From NCBI GenBank assembly GCA_029216955.1, contig JANAVB010010791.1, positions 8,468,010 through 8,532,009 on the forward strand: a stretch of DNA of 64,000 nt, written 5' to 3'. Origin of the DNA: Iris pallida. Taxonomy: Eukaryota; Streptophyta; Magnoliopsida; Asparagales; Iridaceae. This document shows, piece by piece, positions 11,165 to 23,845 of this stretch. How positions within the stretch are numbered: the first letter of the stretch is position 1; each line of letters starts with the position of its first letter. The notes under the pieces were generated by a model, which worked only from the letters and a program-made list of their open reading frames with translations, had not been told where the DNA came from and searched no databases. Position numbers and translations under genes: made by a program.

Positions 11165-13990
11165 ATGATCAATGCAGGGGGTGCCAAGCGCACTACTGCC
11201 GCTGTTAAGAGCAAGACGCGCTCTGTCTGGACTCCTAAGTCCTCAATGGCACAACCTGCTACCTCTGTACAACTTGCGCCCATCACTGCCCTGGTGCAAC
11301 ATAAGGGAAACAGCCTTTTGGCTAATCCCTCCACTTCTCCGATTCTGAAATTGAAGGAGACTTCATCTCGACACACTGCTATCCAAAATAAAGAAAAGTG
11401 CCCTTTGGACTTTTCTCAAGTGATGCAACATGTGCCTGTTCCTACTCTGGCGCAACCTGCACACATTTCTTCTTAGCGCAACCTAAGAGAAAGAGCCTTT
11501 TGGCTACTCCCGCTGCTCCATCAGTTCTGAACTCGGAGACAAATATGTCCTGTACCTCTGCTGGACAAAACAAAGAAAAGTGCCCTTTAGCCTTTTCTTC
11601 CCTAGCGCAACCTGTGCCGGTTTCTGCTATGGCACAACCTGTGCCGGTTTCTGCTATGGCACAACCTGCGTATATTTCTGTATTGGCACAACGTGAAGGA
11701 AAATACTGTTTAGTGGTTCCCTCTTCGTCATCAACTCAGAAAATTATTAGAAAATCATTAAATCAAGGAAAACGCTCTTTGGCTTTTCCTTATTCTGCTC
11801 GAGTTGTTGACTGGGTGGAAAGTACTGCTGGTTGTGCTTTTGCGCCTGTCAGCACAAAAGTGGATTCAAATAGAAATCCTACTCTCCTGAACAGAGACAA
11901 TCAAATCTCTGTCAGGAAAATGGGTTCTATTCAGAATGAACTTTCCACACAAGGGGGTATTATGCCTACTCCAAAGAGGTCAGGGCAAGATCTACCGACC
12001 CTATGTATCTCAAGATCCCGACAAGGCAAACTGCTAGTAGCTCAAGTAGATGCAAAAGTAGCACCCCTGTCAGACTTGCACACCTATATCAATAGGTGCC
12101 AATTAGGGTCAACCTCAGAAAAATACAAAATATATCAAGTACAACCTGCACCAGTTGCTAACTTGCACCAGAGGAAGAATTCTGAGGTAAAAAATCCTAT
12201 GACTTATGCTAACCAGCTTAGCACGTCTTTGTACACTCAAGGTACGGGACACCTCAAGAACAAGAACCATGTCCCGAATATCTTCGAGGGCAACATTCCT
12301 GTAACTTCTTCTCATCCTGTTAGTGATCTCCGTGAACTCTTGATACAGAAGCGGAAGGTTGCAAATCCATCCCGTCCAACGGTGGTCCAACAACAAGAAC
12401 ATTGTTGCAATCACCACCAAGAAGTTGTCATCAAATGCTGCTGTCAATCAGCCAAGCGGTCTGTCTTTGACCGTTTGAACTATGTTCAGACTCCTAAACC
12501 TATCCTAGTGGACGAAGATGAACTATTCTACGCTTCTGTCAACATGGCATCTCAAAGCACCAGGGATGGAAAACGTCCAAGACGTAATGCATCCCACAAT
12601 CCTAGTCAATAATACTTAGATCGGATTCATGAATCCGACGAGGGAGTATACCAATATACCAGATCAAGAAGCCGAGACACAATCGGTCAAAGGAATCTTC
12701 CTTCCAACCAAGATTCTCTCAGTCAACAGGATACCCCTATCACTTATTCTGGGGGTGATACTTTATATGACTTTGATGCTGATAGTGAAAGTTCCGAAAA
12801 GACTATCTTTTCTACTACCTCTTCTTCAATAGCTAGAGAAGTGATTGCTTATGTCTCCACAGAAGATCAAGATGCTTCCAGTTCTAACAATCAAGAGCAA
12901 AGAATTGCTGCTTTGGAGGCTAGTTTGAAGAACATGGCTGAGATGATGACAAACATGCATGCTATGATTATGGCACAACATACAATTCCATCGGTTGTGA
13001 ATCTGGTTCCGACTAAAGAACCTGTAACAACATCAGCTCCCATCAAATTTGATCTGGAGGTACAATCTCCTCACACTACTTCCATACCAGTGCAGGCTGC
13101 TCCAAGTCAATCTGGTGCTGGAGGTAGTACTTATCATGCAGTACCCCCTCCTAACATATCAAATTAATCTACTTCTTCACAATCAACAGAAGATACCAAT
13201 GAGGCCGTAAAACTTTTACGTACTCAATTTGAAGCTTTCAAACAGAAAGATGGCTTGCAGAAGCTTGGGATCAAACAGCCCTATCCCATAGAATGGAAAG
13301 AAGTCCAATTTCCTTCTAAATACAAATCCTCTACTATTTTGCTGTTTGATGGCAGCACATCTCCAAGTCAATACCTCAATCACTTTGAAGTAATGACTGA
13401 TTAACTTCAACCAAATGATGCTCTTCTTACTAGAGTATTTGTCGACTGTATAGCTAGTGCAGCATATGACTGGTATCGTAGTTTACCAGATGGTTGTATA
13501 ACCTCTTTCTCTGGCTTCAAACAAATGTTCTTGGAATAATTTTCTGAGGGAACCAACGACATGACTAAGTCTGCTCTTATCAAAATCAAACAACGACATA
13601 ATAAAACTATTGAACATTTCATTGGACGATTCTGCCGTGAAGCAATCAAAATGCCTTTCAGAACTCTAGATGCTTTGACTATAGACACTTGTAAATCAAA
13701 CCTGTTGCCTATAATCAGCATGTGGACATGATCAACACAGTTCCAGGACTGGCCTTCCTTCATAGTGAACGCCAAAGCAGCGGAAGAGAGCGCTGACAAG
13801 TTCAAACAATTAGGTATTCAAATGCCTAATCTTGATAAAGATGAACACGCTACACCAAATAATAGTGGCCGTCAGAACAATCGTAAGAGGAAATAGACTT
13901 TGACTATTAATCTCAATGGCAAAGAAGCTCTAGCTATCAATTTAAGTCAGCTAACATCTACCCCAACAGCACCACCACAAAGGGCTCCAT
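11165..13990 (+). pseudogene. gag: Host-element gag, N-terminal extension plus capsid region (broken)
   Basis: The reading starts at about ATG 11165, shifts by one base near 11474, then stays in one frame to 13990, broken by stops at about 12610, 13165, 13402, 13537, 13729 and 13894. The first 550 or so codons are a low-complexity extension rich in Gln, Ser and Pro, with a repeated module. A short coiled-coil-like helix follows (about 12895-12975, QEQRIAALEASLKNMAEMM). From about 13200 on, the text matches the retrotransposon gag/capsid domain (YLNHFE, DWYRSLP, HFIGRFC). Gag would form the virus-like particle. E2 cuts the gene at 13990 and the frame resumes at 21023. Confidence 0.8.
11270..11700 (+). 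repeat. Duplicated module in the gag N-terminal extension
   Basis: Two copies of a module are visible in the protein: SLLA-P, then QNKEKCPL-FS, then a run of AQP-containing repeats (first copy about 11310-11476, second about 11497-11700). The second copy contains further short repeats of the kind VPVSAMAQP. At DNA level the word GCGCAACCT or GCACAACCT recurs at each AQP. The duplication is likely an old tandem event inside the gene. Confidence 0.75.
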
Positions 13991-16050
13991 TGTCACGCCC
14001 CGCTCCCGCAGGAGCGATCGTCCTCGCTAAGGCGTGATGCTGCACGGGCCTAGGTTGCGCCCGTGCAAGGCTAATTCCAGAAACAGCCGATTTGAGCTAG
14101 GCCACAGAGTCACACAGAGTGTTTCCATTTGCAGCGGAAAGTAAATGAACACAAATTGAAGTGAATTCAAATCTTTATTGATATTCAAGAAGTTTACAAG
14201 CGGCGCTGGGCCGATATTACAAATCGCTCAAGCTTTCTCTCTCTGAAACATAAAAGGCGTGCCAAGTGACTTACAACATGGAATGATTCATGGCGATGTT
14301 CCGATACATTATGTCCTGTATAGGGTGCTTCAGCTTCTTGCAACGTCCCAAGGCCCCGGAGTTGGCTCCGGCCTAAACACGTTCGATGGAATCTCTGTAC
14401 CCGTCGGCGTCTCCTGCATCATGTAAGCAGACTGTAGGATTATCAGTACATTGTTATGCACTGGTGGGGAGGCTAGCTCGCCCACAATGCTATCATTACC
14501 AAACACGTTCTATTTACTTTTGTGCATCACTATCATTCATTGTCTTTCTAATCTTGCCTTAGGATCAATTTCATGGCATATTTCATAGCCTATCTCGTGT
14601 TGCCAATTTCAAGTGTCGTATGGAAATACATGCATGACTTACCCATACTTACCGTCCGACCTTTCCTGTTCAATGTAAACCAAGTTAGTCAACAATTTAT
14701 ATATTTCAACTTAACATGATTCACGTAAACATTCAGCGCCAAGGGCGTGTCCCTGCCTCGGGTCCTAGTGCATCGTAGGCGTGTTTTCTAACTCCTTTGC
14801 CGAAGTACTCTCGATCATTTGGTGTGTCATATTCAAGCCTGTTCAGAAGGCACTTCATTTAGTTAATTTAGACTACTTTGATTTCAATGCAAGGACTTGC
14901 ACGTGGATTGCCACTAGCAAAGCCCACTTAACTCTAGTCGCTGGCACCATAAGCCATTTTGGACCCTTTTTCCTTTGGTATTTCGCAACTATTCAGAGCG
15001 TGCGGCTGGTACACGTTGATAGTGTCTTGAAATACCCTGCACTTACGTCCCCCGGGTAGCCAAGCCCCCCCAGGCAGCCCGTAAACCCCCTTTGATTTTC
15101 GCCTAGGCCGGCCACGATCCTCCCTTTGATCATGTCGCGGAAATCCCTTATATCTCCCACCTCCCGTATACGAGGGGATTGTCCACGACCATTTCGTATT
15201 ATTTGCCATTTTAACTTAACGGCTGTCTCTGCGCCATAGGCTAACCCTTAGCCTTAATGCGTTATCGACCAGGTTGGCATCCGTACAGCACGGGTAGCGA
15301 GCCCCGTTGCACGTGCCCGTCACACCTGTCGCTAACCATTCTTTTCTTTCTTATCTTTCATTTATTCTTTCCTTCTTTCACTTGTTCGTTCGTTCATTGA
15401 TTCATTCACATATTCATTTATTCATTCATTGATTCATTCATTCAATCTTTCATTTATACATTTTGCAACTCCCTGTGCGGGAGTCGTCTTGGCGACCCAT
15501 CGGTCCCGTAGCCTGTCAATGTTGCTATACTCTACTCGGAACGACTATGTCAATAGTCTTTCCGTTTCATTGTTGCAAACCATTCATTGTTTTATTGTTG
15601 AACGTATAGGAAACTTGAACATAAGCTTGTGCCTTAGCACGAGCGTGGAGCGCAGTGCGAGAGTTCTCACATTTTCTATGTTCTTTTTTTATATTCTATA
15701 CAAGCATACAAGATGGGATTATTCCCTTAGCTAGGTGCATTGAGTCATTTATTAGCATGCGCGGTGTTATCGCCTAGCGATTCTAGCATTAGTGTCCGTA
15801 TTGTTATGTGTCTAGGCTAAACAAAGACGGGTTCATCGGAGCCACCCACCTTAGCGATGTTCGCATCGGCCGAGCGATACTCCGAACGCGCCTTTGAAAG
15901 TGTAAGTCTGGATTCCTCTTGACGGGCCAATGTAAGCCTTGCATCGATTCTTCATCAGGTCGATGCCAACTCTTCGGGTCGACGGCTTGTTTGAGTCGTT
16001 GCACTTGCCGTTTGAATCGGCGTTCCGCTAGGGCGGAGCGGGTCATTACA
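13991..16050 (-). repeat. E2 LTR, left copy (3' LTR of E2)
   Basis: 2060 bp, pairing with 18923-21017. It includes a TTCATTCATT-rich tract at about 15350-15450 that differs in length between the copies, which explains part of the size difference. Confidence 0.9.
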
Positions 16051-18922
16051 TAATACACCACTCAAAACAAGTCTCGACCTCGAGACTTCCTGAGTGCAGG
16101 TCATCCTACCGTTCCCTAACTCGTGTCGTGTGCGTATCGTAGACAATTCCTATCGACTGGCTTTATCACTCGATGACATCGAACTATACTTGGTTATTCT
16201 TCCAACTCTTGCGTTGCATATGTTTGGCGAATTTTATGGAATGACTGTTCATTAATTTTAGACTTGATGGTACTTATTCAATTTTCTTTCATGCGCATCT
16301 CAACACCCACTTGCAGTTGCATTCGACTTCATCATATCGCTGCATGGGGACTGTGCACATATTCAAGGCGCCCCCTGAATACGTACATTTCAACCAGGCT
16401 TAGCGATTAACGAAGTCGGACAAGCTACTCGTGATAGTTTTGATTTGCCGATCGTTTTGCTAACTTCGACTTAGAACCGAACTCACGTGCGTCTCACTAT
16501 CGTTTATCTCGGTCCTCGAGATGATTCGATTCGCTTCTCAAGCGTTCTTGTCCACGAAATCAGTATGATTTCTTCTTAGCGGGGTCGACCAAGTCTAAGT
16601 AATTCCCGTCTGATTCAAGACCAAGTATTGTACTATCATCGAGTTCGTCTTCCTATCAGTGATTCAATTCGTTATCCCAAATTTACTTGTGCATCATCTA
16701 TTCCTATCTTTTCCTTCGTTTGGGGCCAATCTCGTCGTCGTTCACGCACACTCCCAGTTCCCCGTCCTACTCTAAGTCTTGTTGTCCCAAGTCTATCGTC
16801 CGTCCAGACGATACTGTAAATGCCATCGCACAGGTTCAATCACTCGGCATAAGGTCGTCTGCCTATCCGCTAGGTCAGCTCACAAGGTCATAGTTACACG
16901 TCAAGTCCGTTGCTCATCGTGCAAGGCCGTTGCACGACGCTCGCCCCAATTCCTATGGTCAAACCATTTGTTCACTTGTACGGGAGTTTCTACCCAAGTT
17001 CGTTTCACTCAAATTTCTAAACATCAAGAAGCGTTCACCCTATTCGTATCAACACATTCTCCGCTCCAAGTTCGAGCCCGTAGGTTATCCTCAACCAAAT
17101 CCTCGACATGTTAATATCGTATGTGCACACTAACAATTTTCATAGTCTATCTCTTCAGTATGTTTGATACAATCCACCTATCCAATTCACGTAGTCGATC
17201 ACAAGGTCATCTAGCCTTGCAATATGTCGTGCTCCGATCTCACGCAAGTCTGATTATCCACGGCGAACATGAATCACCATGTCAACATTCCCGCAGAATA
17301 ATCGTCCTCATCGGGACGTAACTCTTGCGTTGCGTCTAGACTTACTCATTTTCGATATGCAGATTGGGCCTACTCAATCCTCAAGTTTTTCCATTCTTCA
17401 ATCGCAAGTCCTAACAATCCTCGAGTTCACCTTCGCTTCAAACCACAAGTCGAAGCAATCAAAATTGCTATGTCATGATATTTTGAGTTTGACCATTCCC
17501 GCTGGACATGAATCACCATGCCAACGCTCACGCGAAACGATCATCCCAAATCCGACGTGACGTATGTGCGAGGCTAGAGTTGCGCTCGCGCAAGACAAGA
17601 TCGTTGTCGTTGTGGTTATCATCGAACAATCAAGTCACTTTTCTTCCTCATTCCAAACATTCATTTCCAACATAGCATCCTTCAAAACAATAACTTCTAA
17701 CACGATCATCATTCATCGAATCAGAGTACCCCCGAGTTATCGTACATCGATCTTTGATACGCCTTAATACCATCGATGATGTACATAACCTGACGATCTT
17801 CCTTTTGCAACGAATTCCAAGTCGTGCAACTTAATTTCCTTAATTCACATTGTCGCGTGCTAACTCTTCATCGGGCAACATCAATTTTAATTCCTTAGTC
17901 ATTCTCGTATCTTCAAATCAACGTTTCCTATGCACGCTATCTTTCGACCGTGCTATTCCCGATCTCGTCCATGAGTAATTTACCTTAACTCAAGTTTCAA
18001 TCCATTCAACTAAATTCAAAATTGCATGCACGATCTTCTATGTTTCCTCGACCAAGACCTCCATTCGTTTCATGATTCGTACTATGCATTCTTAATTCGT
18101 TCGAACGATATCTCGTTTGAGACTATCAAAGTCGAAACCAACTAAGCGTTACTCGTTCTAAGGCTTTGCGCGATATTATCGCTTGCCGATATGCTCGTTC
18201 TACCCGTAAATCCTTTAGTTTTGCTCGAATAATTTTTTATAACGTCCATACACCACTCAGGGTTCGAGCCACTTGATTGGTCGTTGACACTCACTCTTAT
18301 TCTTCTTCGAACTTATCACATACACCACTCGGGGTCAAGTCATTCTACGAATCCTCAAATGATCATTCGATTTTCTTTCGATATGTTCAATCGTGCGTTC
18401 GCCCGTTCCTCAAAATCCAAATCAATCTTCCGTACATGCCTAAGCGTTAGTTTGATAGCGTTCCTATTGATATACACTCTAAGTGTAGCTTCGTTCCCGA
18501 CCGAGTGGTACTTGATATCGCTCGCAACTCGATTGCACCAAAAAGTCGAGGTGCGCGACACGCGACACAACTTAGCCGAAAGGCATGCGTGCATAACTAT
18601 CCCGTTCAAACTATACTTCGGTTTCGCGTACTCGTTCGCTATTGTCAGCGTAAGGTTATTCAAGCACGCCTTGCATTTGCTAACTTTTAGCATGCGTTCC
18701 TTCCAACTCGAGTCCGTCGTGGTTTGGCACAAAGGCCCTTGCCTATCGATCCCGTTCAACCGAGTACTCGTACGAGCTTTTGAAAATATTAGACTTATTA
18801 TATGGAACATCCCAATGCACAATGAGAGAGAGCGTACACTTCTTTTATCTCAAAACGAGCTTTCAAAACTGAGAGAATCAAATTGAAGTCCAAGGATGTA
18901 AAGCCGTGCTCTGATACCAATC
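16051..18922 (-). other. E2 internal non-coding region
   Basis: 2872 bp with no gag-pol similarity; only short open frames. Several blocks are shared with the E1 internal region, for example around 18240-18600. The minus-strand word GAGTGGTGTATTA abuts the left LTR in the same position as in E1. Confidence 0.8.
18908..18919 (-). other. E2 primer binding site (initiator Met tRNA)
   Basis: The minus strand reads TGGTATCAGAGC, three bases from the right LTR. Confidence 0.92.
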
Positions 18923-21017
18923 TGTCACGCCCCGCTCCCGCAAGAGCGATCGTCCTCGCTAAGGCGTGATGCCGCACGGGCCTAGGTTGCGCCCGTGCAA
19001 GGCTAATTCCAGAAATAGCCGATTTGAGCTAGGCCACAGAGTCACACAGAGTGTTCCCTTTGCAGCGGAAAGTAAATGAACACAAATTGAAGCGAATTCA
19101 AATCTTTATTGATATTCAAGAAGTTTACAAGCGGCGCTGGACCGATATTACAAATCGCTCAAGCTCTCTCTCTCTGAAACATAAAAGGCGTGCCAAGTGG
19201 CTTACAACATGGAATGATTCATGGCGATGTTCCGATACATTATGTCCTGTATAGGGTGCTTCAGCTTCTTGCAACGTCCCAAGGCCCCGGAGTTGGCTCC
19301 GCGCCTTAACACGTTCGATGGAATATCTGTACCCGCCGGTGTCTCCTGCATCCTGCAAGCAGACTGTGGGATTATCAGTACATTGTTATGCACTGGTGGG
19401 GAGGCTAGCTCGCCCACAATGCTATCATTACCAAACACGTTCTATTTACTTTTGTGCATCACTATCATTCATTGTCTTTCTAATCTTGCCTTAGGATCAA
19501 TTTTATGGCATATTTCATAGCCTATCTCGTGTTGCCAATTTCAAGTATCGTATGGAAATACATGCATGACTTACCCATACTTACCGTCCGGTCTTCCCTA
19601 TTCAATGTAAACCAAGTTAGTCAACAATTCATATATTTCAACTTAACATGATTCACGTAAACATTCAGTGCCAAGGGCGTGTCCCTGCCTCGGGTCCTAG
19701 CGCATCGTAGGCGTGTTTTCTAACTCCTTTGCCGAAGTACTCTCGATCATTTGGTGTGTCATATTCAAGCCTGTTCAGAAGGCACTTCATTTAGTTAACT
19801 TAGACTACTTTGATTTCAATACAAGGACTTGCACGTGGATTGCCACCAGCAAAGCCCACTTAACTCTATATGCACCGGTCGCTGGCACCACAAGCCATTT
19901 TGGACCCTTTTTTACTTGGTATTTCGCAACTATTCAGAGCGTGCGGCTGGTACACGTTGATAGTGTCTTGAAATACCCTGCACTTACGTCCTCCGGGTAG
20001 CCAAGCTCCCCCCAGGCAGCCCGTAAGGCCCCTTTGATTTCTGCCTAGGCTGGCCACGATCCTCCCTTTGATCATGCCGCGGAAATCCCTTATATCTCCC
20101 ATCTCCCGTATACGAGGGGATTGTCCACGACCATTTCGTATTATTTGTCATTTTAACTTAACGGCTGTCTCTGCGCCGTAGGCTAACCCTTAGCCTTAAT
20201 GCGTTATCGACCAAGTTGGCGTCCGTGCAGCACGGGTAGCGAGCCCCGTTGCACGTGCCCGTCACACCTGTCGCTAACCATTCTTTCCTTTCTTATCTTT
20301 CATTTATTCTTTCCTTTCTTTCCTTCTTTCACTTGTTTGTTCGTTCATTGATTCATTCACATATTCATTCATTCATTCATTCGTTGATTCATTCATTCAC
20401 TTATTCATTCAATCTTTCATTTATACATTTTGCAACTCCCTGTGCGGGAGTCGCCTTGGCGACCCATCGGTCCCGTAGCCTTTCAATGTTGCTATACTCT
20501 ACTCGGAACGACTATGTCAATAGTCTTCCCGTTTTATTGTTGCAAACCATTCATTGTTTTATTGTTGAACGTATAGGGAACTTGAACGTAAGCTTGTGCC
20601 TTAGCACGAGCGTGGAGCGCGGTGCGAGAGTTCTCACATTTTCCATGTTCTTTTTTCATATTCTATACAAGCATACAAGATGGGATTATTCCCTTAGCTA
20701 GGTGCGTTGAGTCATTTATTAGCATGCGCGATGTTATCGCCTAGCGATTCTAGCATTAGTGTCCGTATTGTTATGTGTCTAGGCTAAGCAAAGACGGGTT
20801 CATCGGAGCCACCCACCTTAGCGATGTTTGCATCGGCCGAGCGATACTCCGAGCGCGCCTTTGAAAGTCTAAGTCTGGATTCCTCTTGACGGGCCAATGT
20901 AAGCCTTGTATCGATTCTTCATTAGGTCGATGCCAACTCTTCGGGTCGACGGCTCGTTTGAGTCGTTGCAATTGCCGTTTGAATCGGCGTTCCGCTAGGG
21001 CGGAGCGGGTCATTACA
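18923..21017 (-). repeat. E2 LTR, right copy (5' LTR of E2)
   Basis: 2095 bp, diverged from the left copy by substitutions and indels, including an expanded TTCATT tract at about 20280-20420. Confidence 0.9.
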
Positions 21018-21022
21018 TCCAT

Positions 21023-21296
21023 GTCCAAAAGAAGAATACTCTTTTGATGAAGATGATATCATGAGTATCTTTGATTGTCTAATCAAGTACAATAAACTTC
21101 ATCTACCAGAAGCAAAATGGCCAGAGGAATTTGGTAAGACTGACCATCCAAAATATTGTGTTTACCACAGATTTATTGGACATCCAACTCTAACATGCTA
21201 TGTGCTCAAGGGTAAAATTCAAGATATGGTCAATTTCGATGCAATCACTCTCCAACAAGACGAGAAAATTGTAACGGCTAATGTCGTCTCTCTATA
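21023..21296 (+). pseudogene. gag: Host-element gag, C-terminal part with zinc-knuckle-like motif
   Basis: Continues the gag frame directly from 13990: the codon split by E2 is completed by the first two bases here. Around 21150-21215 it reads KYCVYHRFIGHPTLTCYVLK, a variant Cys/His motif of the type found at the gag end of Tat-like plant elements, expected to bind nucleic acid. A TAG at 21294-21296 and a frame change near 21305 separate it from the protease part. Confidence 0.75.
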
Positions 21297-21308
21297 GTTT
21301 GGAGATTT

Positions 21309-23845
21309 TTGGCTCAACGTGTGCAGGACGACGTCATCCCCATCCCGAGAACTACTCTGGAGATTGTTAATCTTCCACCTGCACGAACTGATCGTCTTGT
21401 TCCTCTGTCTACCGACAAAGGAGAAATTATGTGGATCCATCCAGATTTAGTGGCTGAATTTGAAATACCATCTTCCTCCACCAAGTCTAAGAAGGCTACT
21501 AAACATAAATCATGTTATATAATTTCGTTGGGTGAACATTGTCTTCCACCTCTAACTTCTACCTTCATCTCGACAGCAGATAATCCTTCTTCTTCTTTCC
21601 CTGCTGAGACAACATTGTCAAAGTCAGAAGCCAAATATCAACCAGCTTTCCATCTGTATAGTCCACAGTCTCGTGAACTAATGACGAAAATGGGATATGA
21701 TCTACAAAAGGCCTCTGGTTTAAACCATAGAAAGGGATCCCTGTACCTCTTTCTCTATGTCTTTCTCATAACCAATCTCGTGTTGGCTTGGGTTACTGGA
21801 CAAACTCTTCATCTTGCCAAAAGAAACCTTCCAGAAATAAGATCCAGGCAAAGAGTTGCAATATGGTGTCCTTCGAACCTGTATCTGAAGAAGAAGCCTT
21901 AACTGGTACTAGGTCAGGGAAATCTTACCTAAGAGACTATTCAGAAGGTCAAGAAAACCTTGCTCCAGCTTTGGAGGCTCCTCAAGCATTATCTTCTCCG
22001 GCTGTCAATGTTCCATCAGCTTCATCACCTCCAGTAGAACCTACTCTTCCCAAATCGACGAAAACCGACAAAGGAAAACAACCTTTCCATTTTGATAAAG
22101 TATTAAAGAAGACTTCAACTTTGGGACTCGAGAAGCCGTATAACTTTGATATACTGGCTCAGCTAGCTAATACCCCGGCAAGATTGTCAATTTTTGAGCT
22201 ACTCCATCTTTCGAAGGAAACTCGAGAAACGTTGAGTGAATCTTTGATGCAAGTTGATACTTGTCTAACATTCCTCAAGAAGCCAGAGGAAGAGCGTGTA
22301 ACATGCCTTCATTGTCATAGTATGATGGAACTGATACACAACATTATCTTTACACAAGATGATATGCTGTTGGAAGATAATCGTCATGACCGACCCCTCT
22401 ACTTCACGGGATATATCGATACCATGAAGGTTGATCATATTTTGATCGATCCAGGGTCTACACTTGGAATCATGCCAAAGACTCTACTAAATGCATTAAA
22501 GATTCTTGTACATAATCTTTCAACAACCATCACGACAATCTTAGGATTCAATTCTGGAAGAAGTGAACCTTTGGAAAAGATTCGTCTCAAGGTTCAAATA
22601 GGCAATCTTCGTACAAAGGTAACTTTCTACATAATCGATAATCATGGATCTTATAATGCTTTGCTGGGAAGACCCTTTCTGCATGAGCATAACATTGTAC
22701 CATCCACTCTATGTCATTGCTTCAAATATGTAGATGTCAATGGAGAGCTTCAGAAGGAAGTAGCCGACCTAAATCCTTTCAGGGGCATTGAAGCATATTG
22801 TACTGACTCTCGAATGTACAAGAAAGAGTTCATGAAGGTTGTATTGGAGATAGATAGTGATAAAGATCAGAAAGATATTTCAAAAGATGTTCTCATGATC
22901 CCCGTCAAAGGACATACTACTCGTCCCTCTTCTTCTCAGGCTTTGACTATCCATCTTTCCTCTCATAACAAACAACCTCCTACTGTAGGGAGGGAACAAA
23001 AGGAGATCACCCCTTCTGAGCCTCTGGTTATCGACCTTCATCGTAATAAACCTTCACCTTCTCCTTCTTCTCCTCTGGTTATCAACCTGACTAAGCCTTC
23101 TGTTAAGGCTAAGAATCCTCCTTCTCCTCCTCTGGTAATCAACCTTACTAAGCCTTCTGTTAAGGCTAAGAATTATGTTGTAAATGATGATGTACAAATC
23201 AATAAAATAGCATCTCCTTTACAGTATACTGATGTTCTTTATTATACTCGTTGTTATTTAGAAATGTTAGGTAACTTTAAACCACTTACTATAGGAGCTG
23301 TTCAACCTCTCCAAAATGAAGCATTGCTCGAGCCAATGCAGGACTCCTTCTTAGTTCCATCCAGGAAAAAAGATGAACTTCCTATACTTTTTAGTAAAGG
23401 AACAGAACAGAAGATCACGCCCAATGGTGAAGAAGAAAATTACGATAACAGAAGACTTCAACTACGTCGTTATAGTCAACAATCAAAAGATATCATTCAA
23501 AAGATGGGCTATAATTTTAAAGCTGGTCTCAGTGGTGGTAAAGGAAGGCGAACTTCTATTCGTATTCCTGGTCCAAAAGGAAAATCACAACAATACTACA
23601 GCAAAATGAAGCGGGGACTGGGTTATACTTCACCAATTCCGACTCCAGAAGCCGTCGAATCTGATGAAGAAGAACGATCTAACTCTTCTGATTCTGTCTC
23701 ATGGGATTCAGACACCAGTGTAGGGCATGTCTATCGAGTGACTCTATCTTCTAATATGGTAACTGCCGAGTTCTCAGAAGACGACGAAGACTTTGTCGAA
23801 GTCTCTGAATCTGATCCTTGGGCACAAAGGATGGATACTCAATAG
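21309..23845 (+). pseudogene. Host-element G-patch-like linker and aspartic protease
   Basis: The frame changes at about 21740; the main open part is 21788-23845 (685 codons). The motif LIDPGS at about 22444-22460 fits the catalytic D-[ST]-G-[ST] site of retropepsins with Pro in the second place, a variant I recall from related plant elements. It is followed by a flap-like region and LGRPFLHEH (about 22660). Two G-patch-like stretches occur, one at about 21680-21800 (MGYDLQKASGL) and one at about 23500-23640 (MGYNFKAG then GLGY). Between them is a repetitive Ser/Pro-rich linker with repeats of PLVINLTKPSVKAKN. A TAG ends the frame at 23843. Confidence 0.7.

Larger units (their letters stand above)
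13991..21017 (-). mobile_element. E2: LARD-like non-autonomous LTR retrotransposon in host gag
   Basis: 7027 bp flanked by TCCAT (13986-13990 and 21018-21022). Terminal direct repeats of 2060 and 2095 bp begin TGTCACGCC and end CATTACA. The initiator-Met primer site on the minus strand next to the right LTR sets the orientation. No retrotransposon protein is present inside. It belongs to the same family as E1, judged from LTR outer ends and internal blocks, but its two LTRs differ by many substitutions and several indels, so it inserted earlier than E1. Removing E2 plus one TCCAT joins host gag in frame. Confidence 0.93.
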
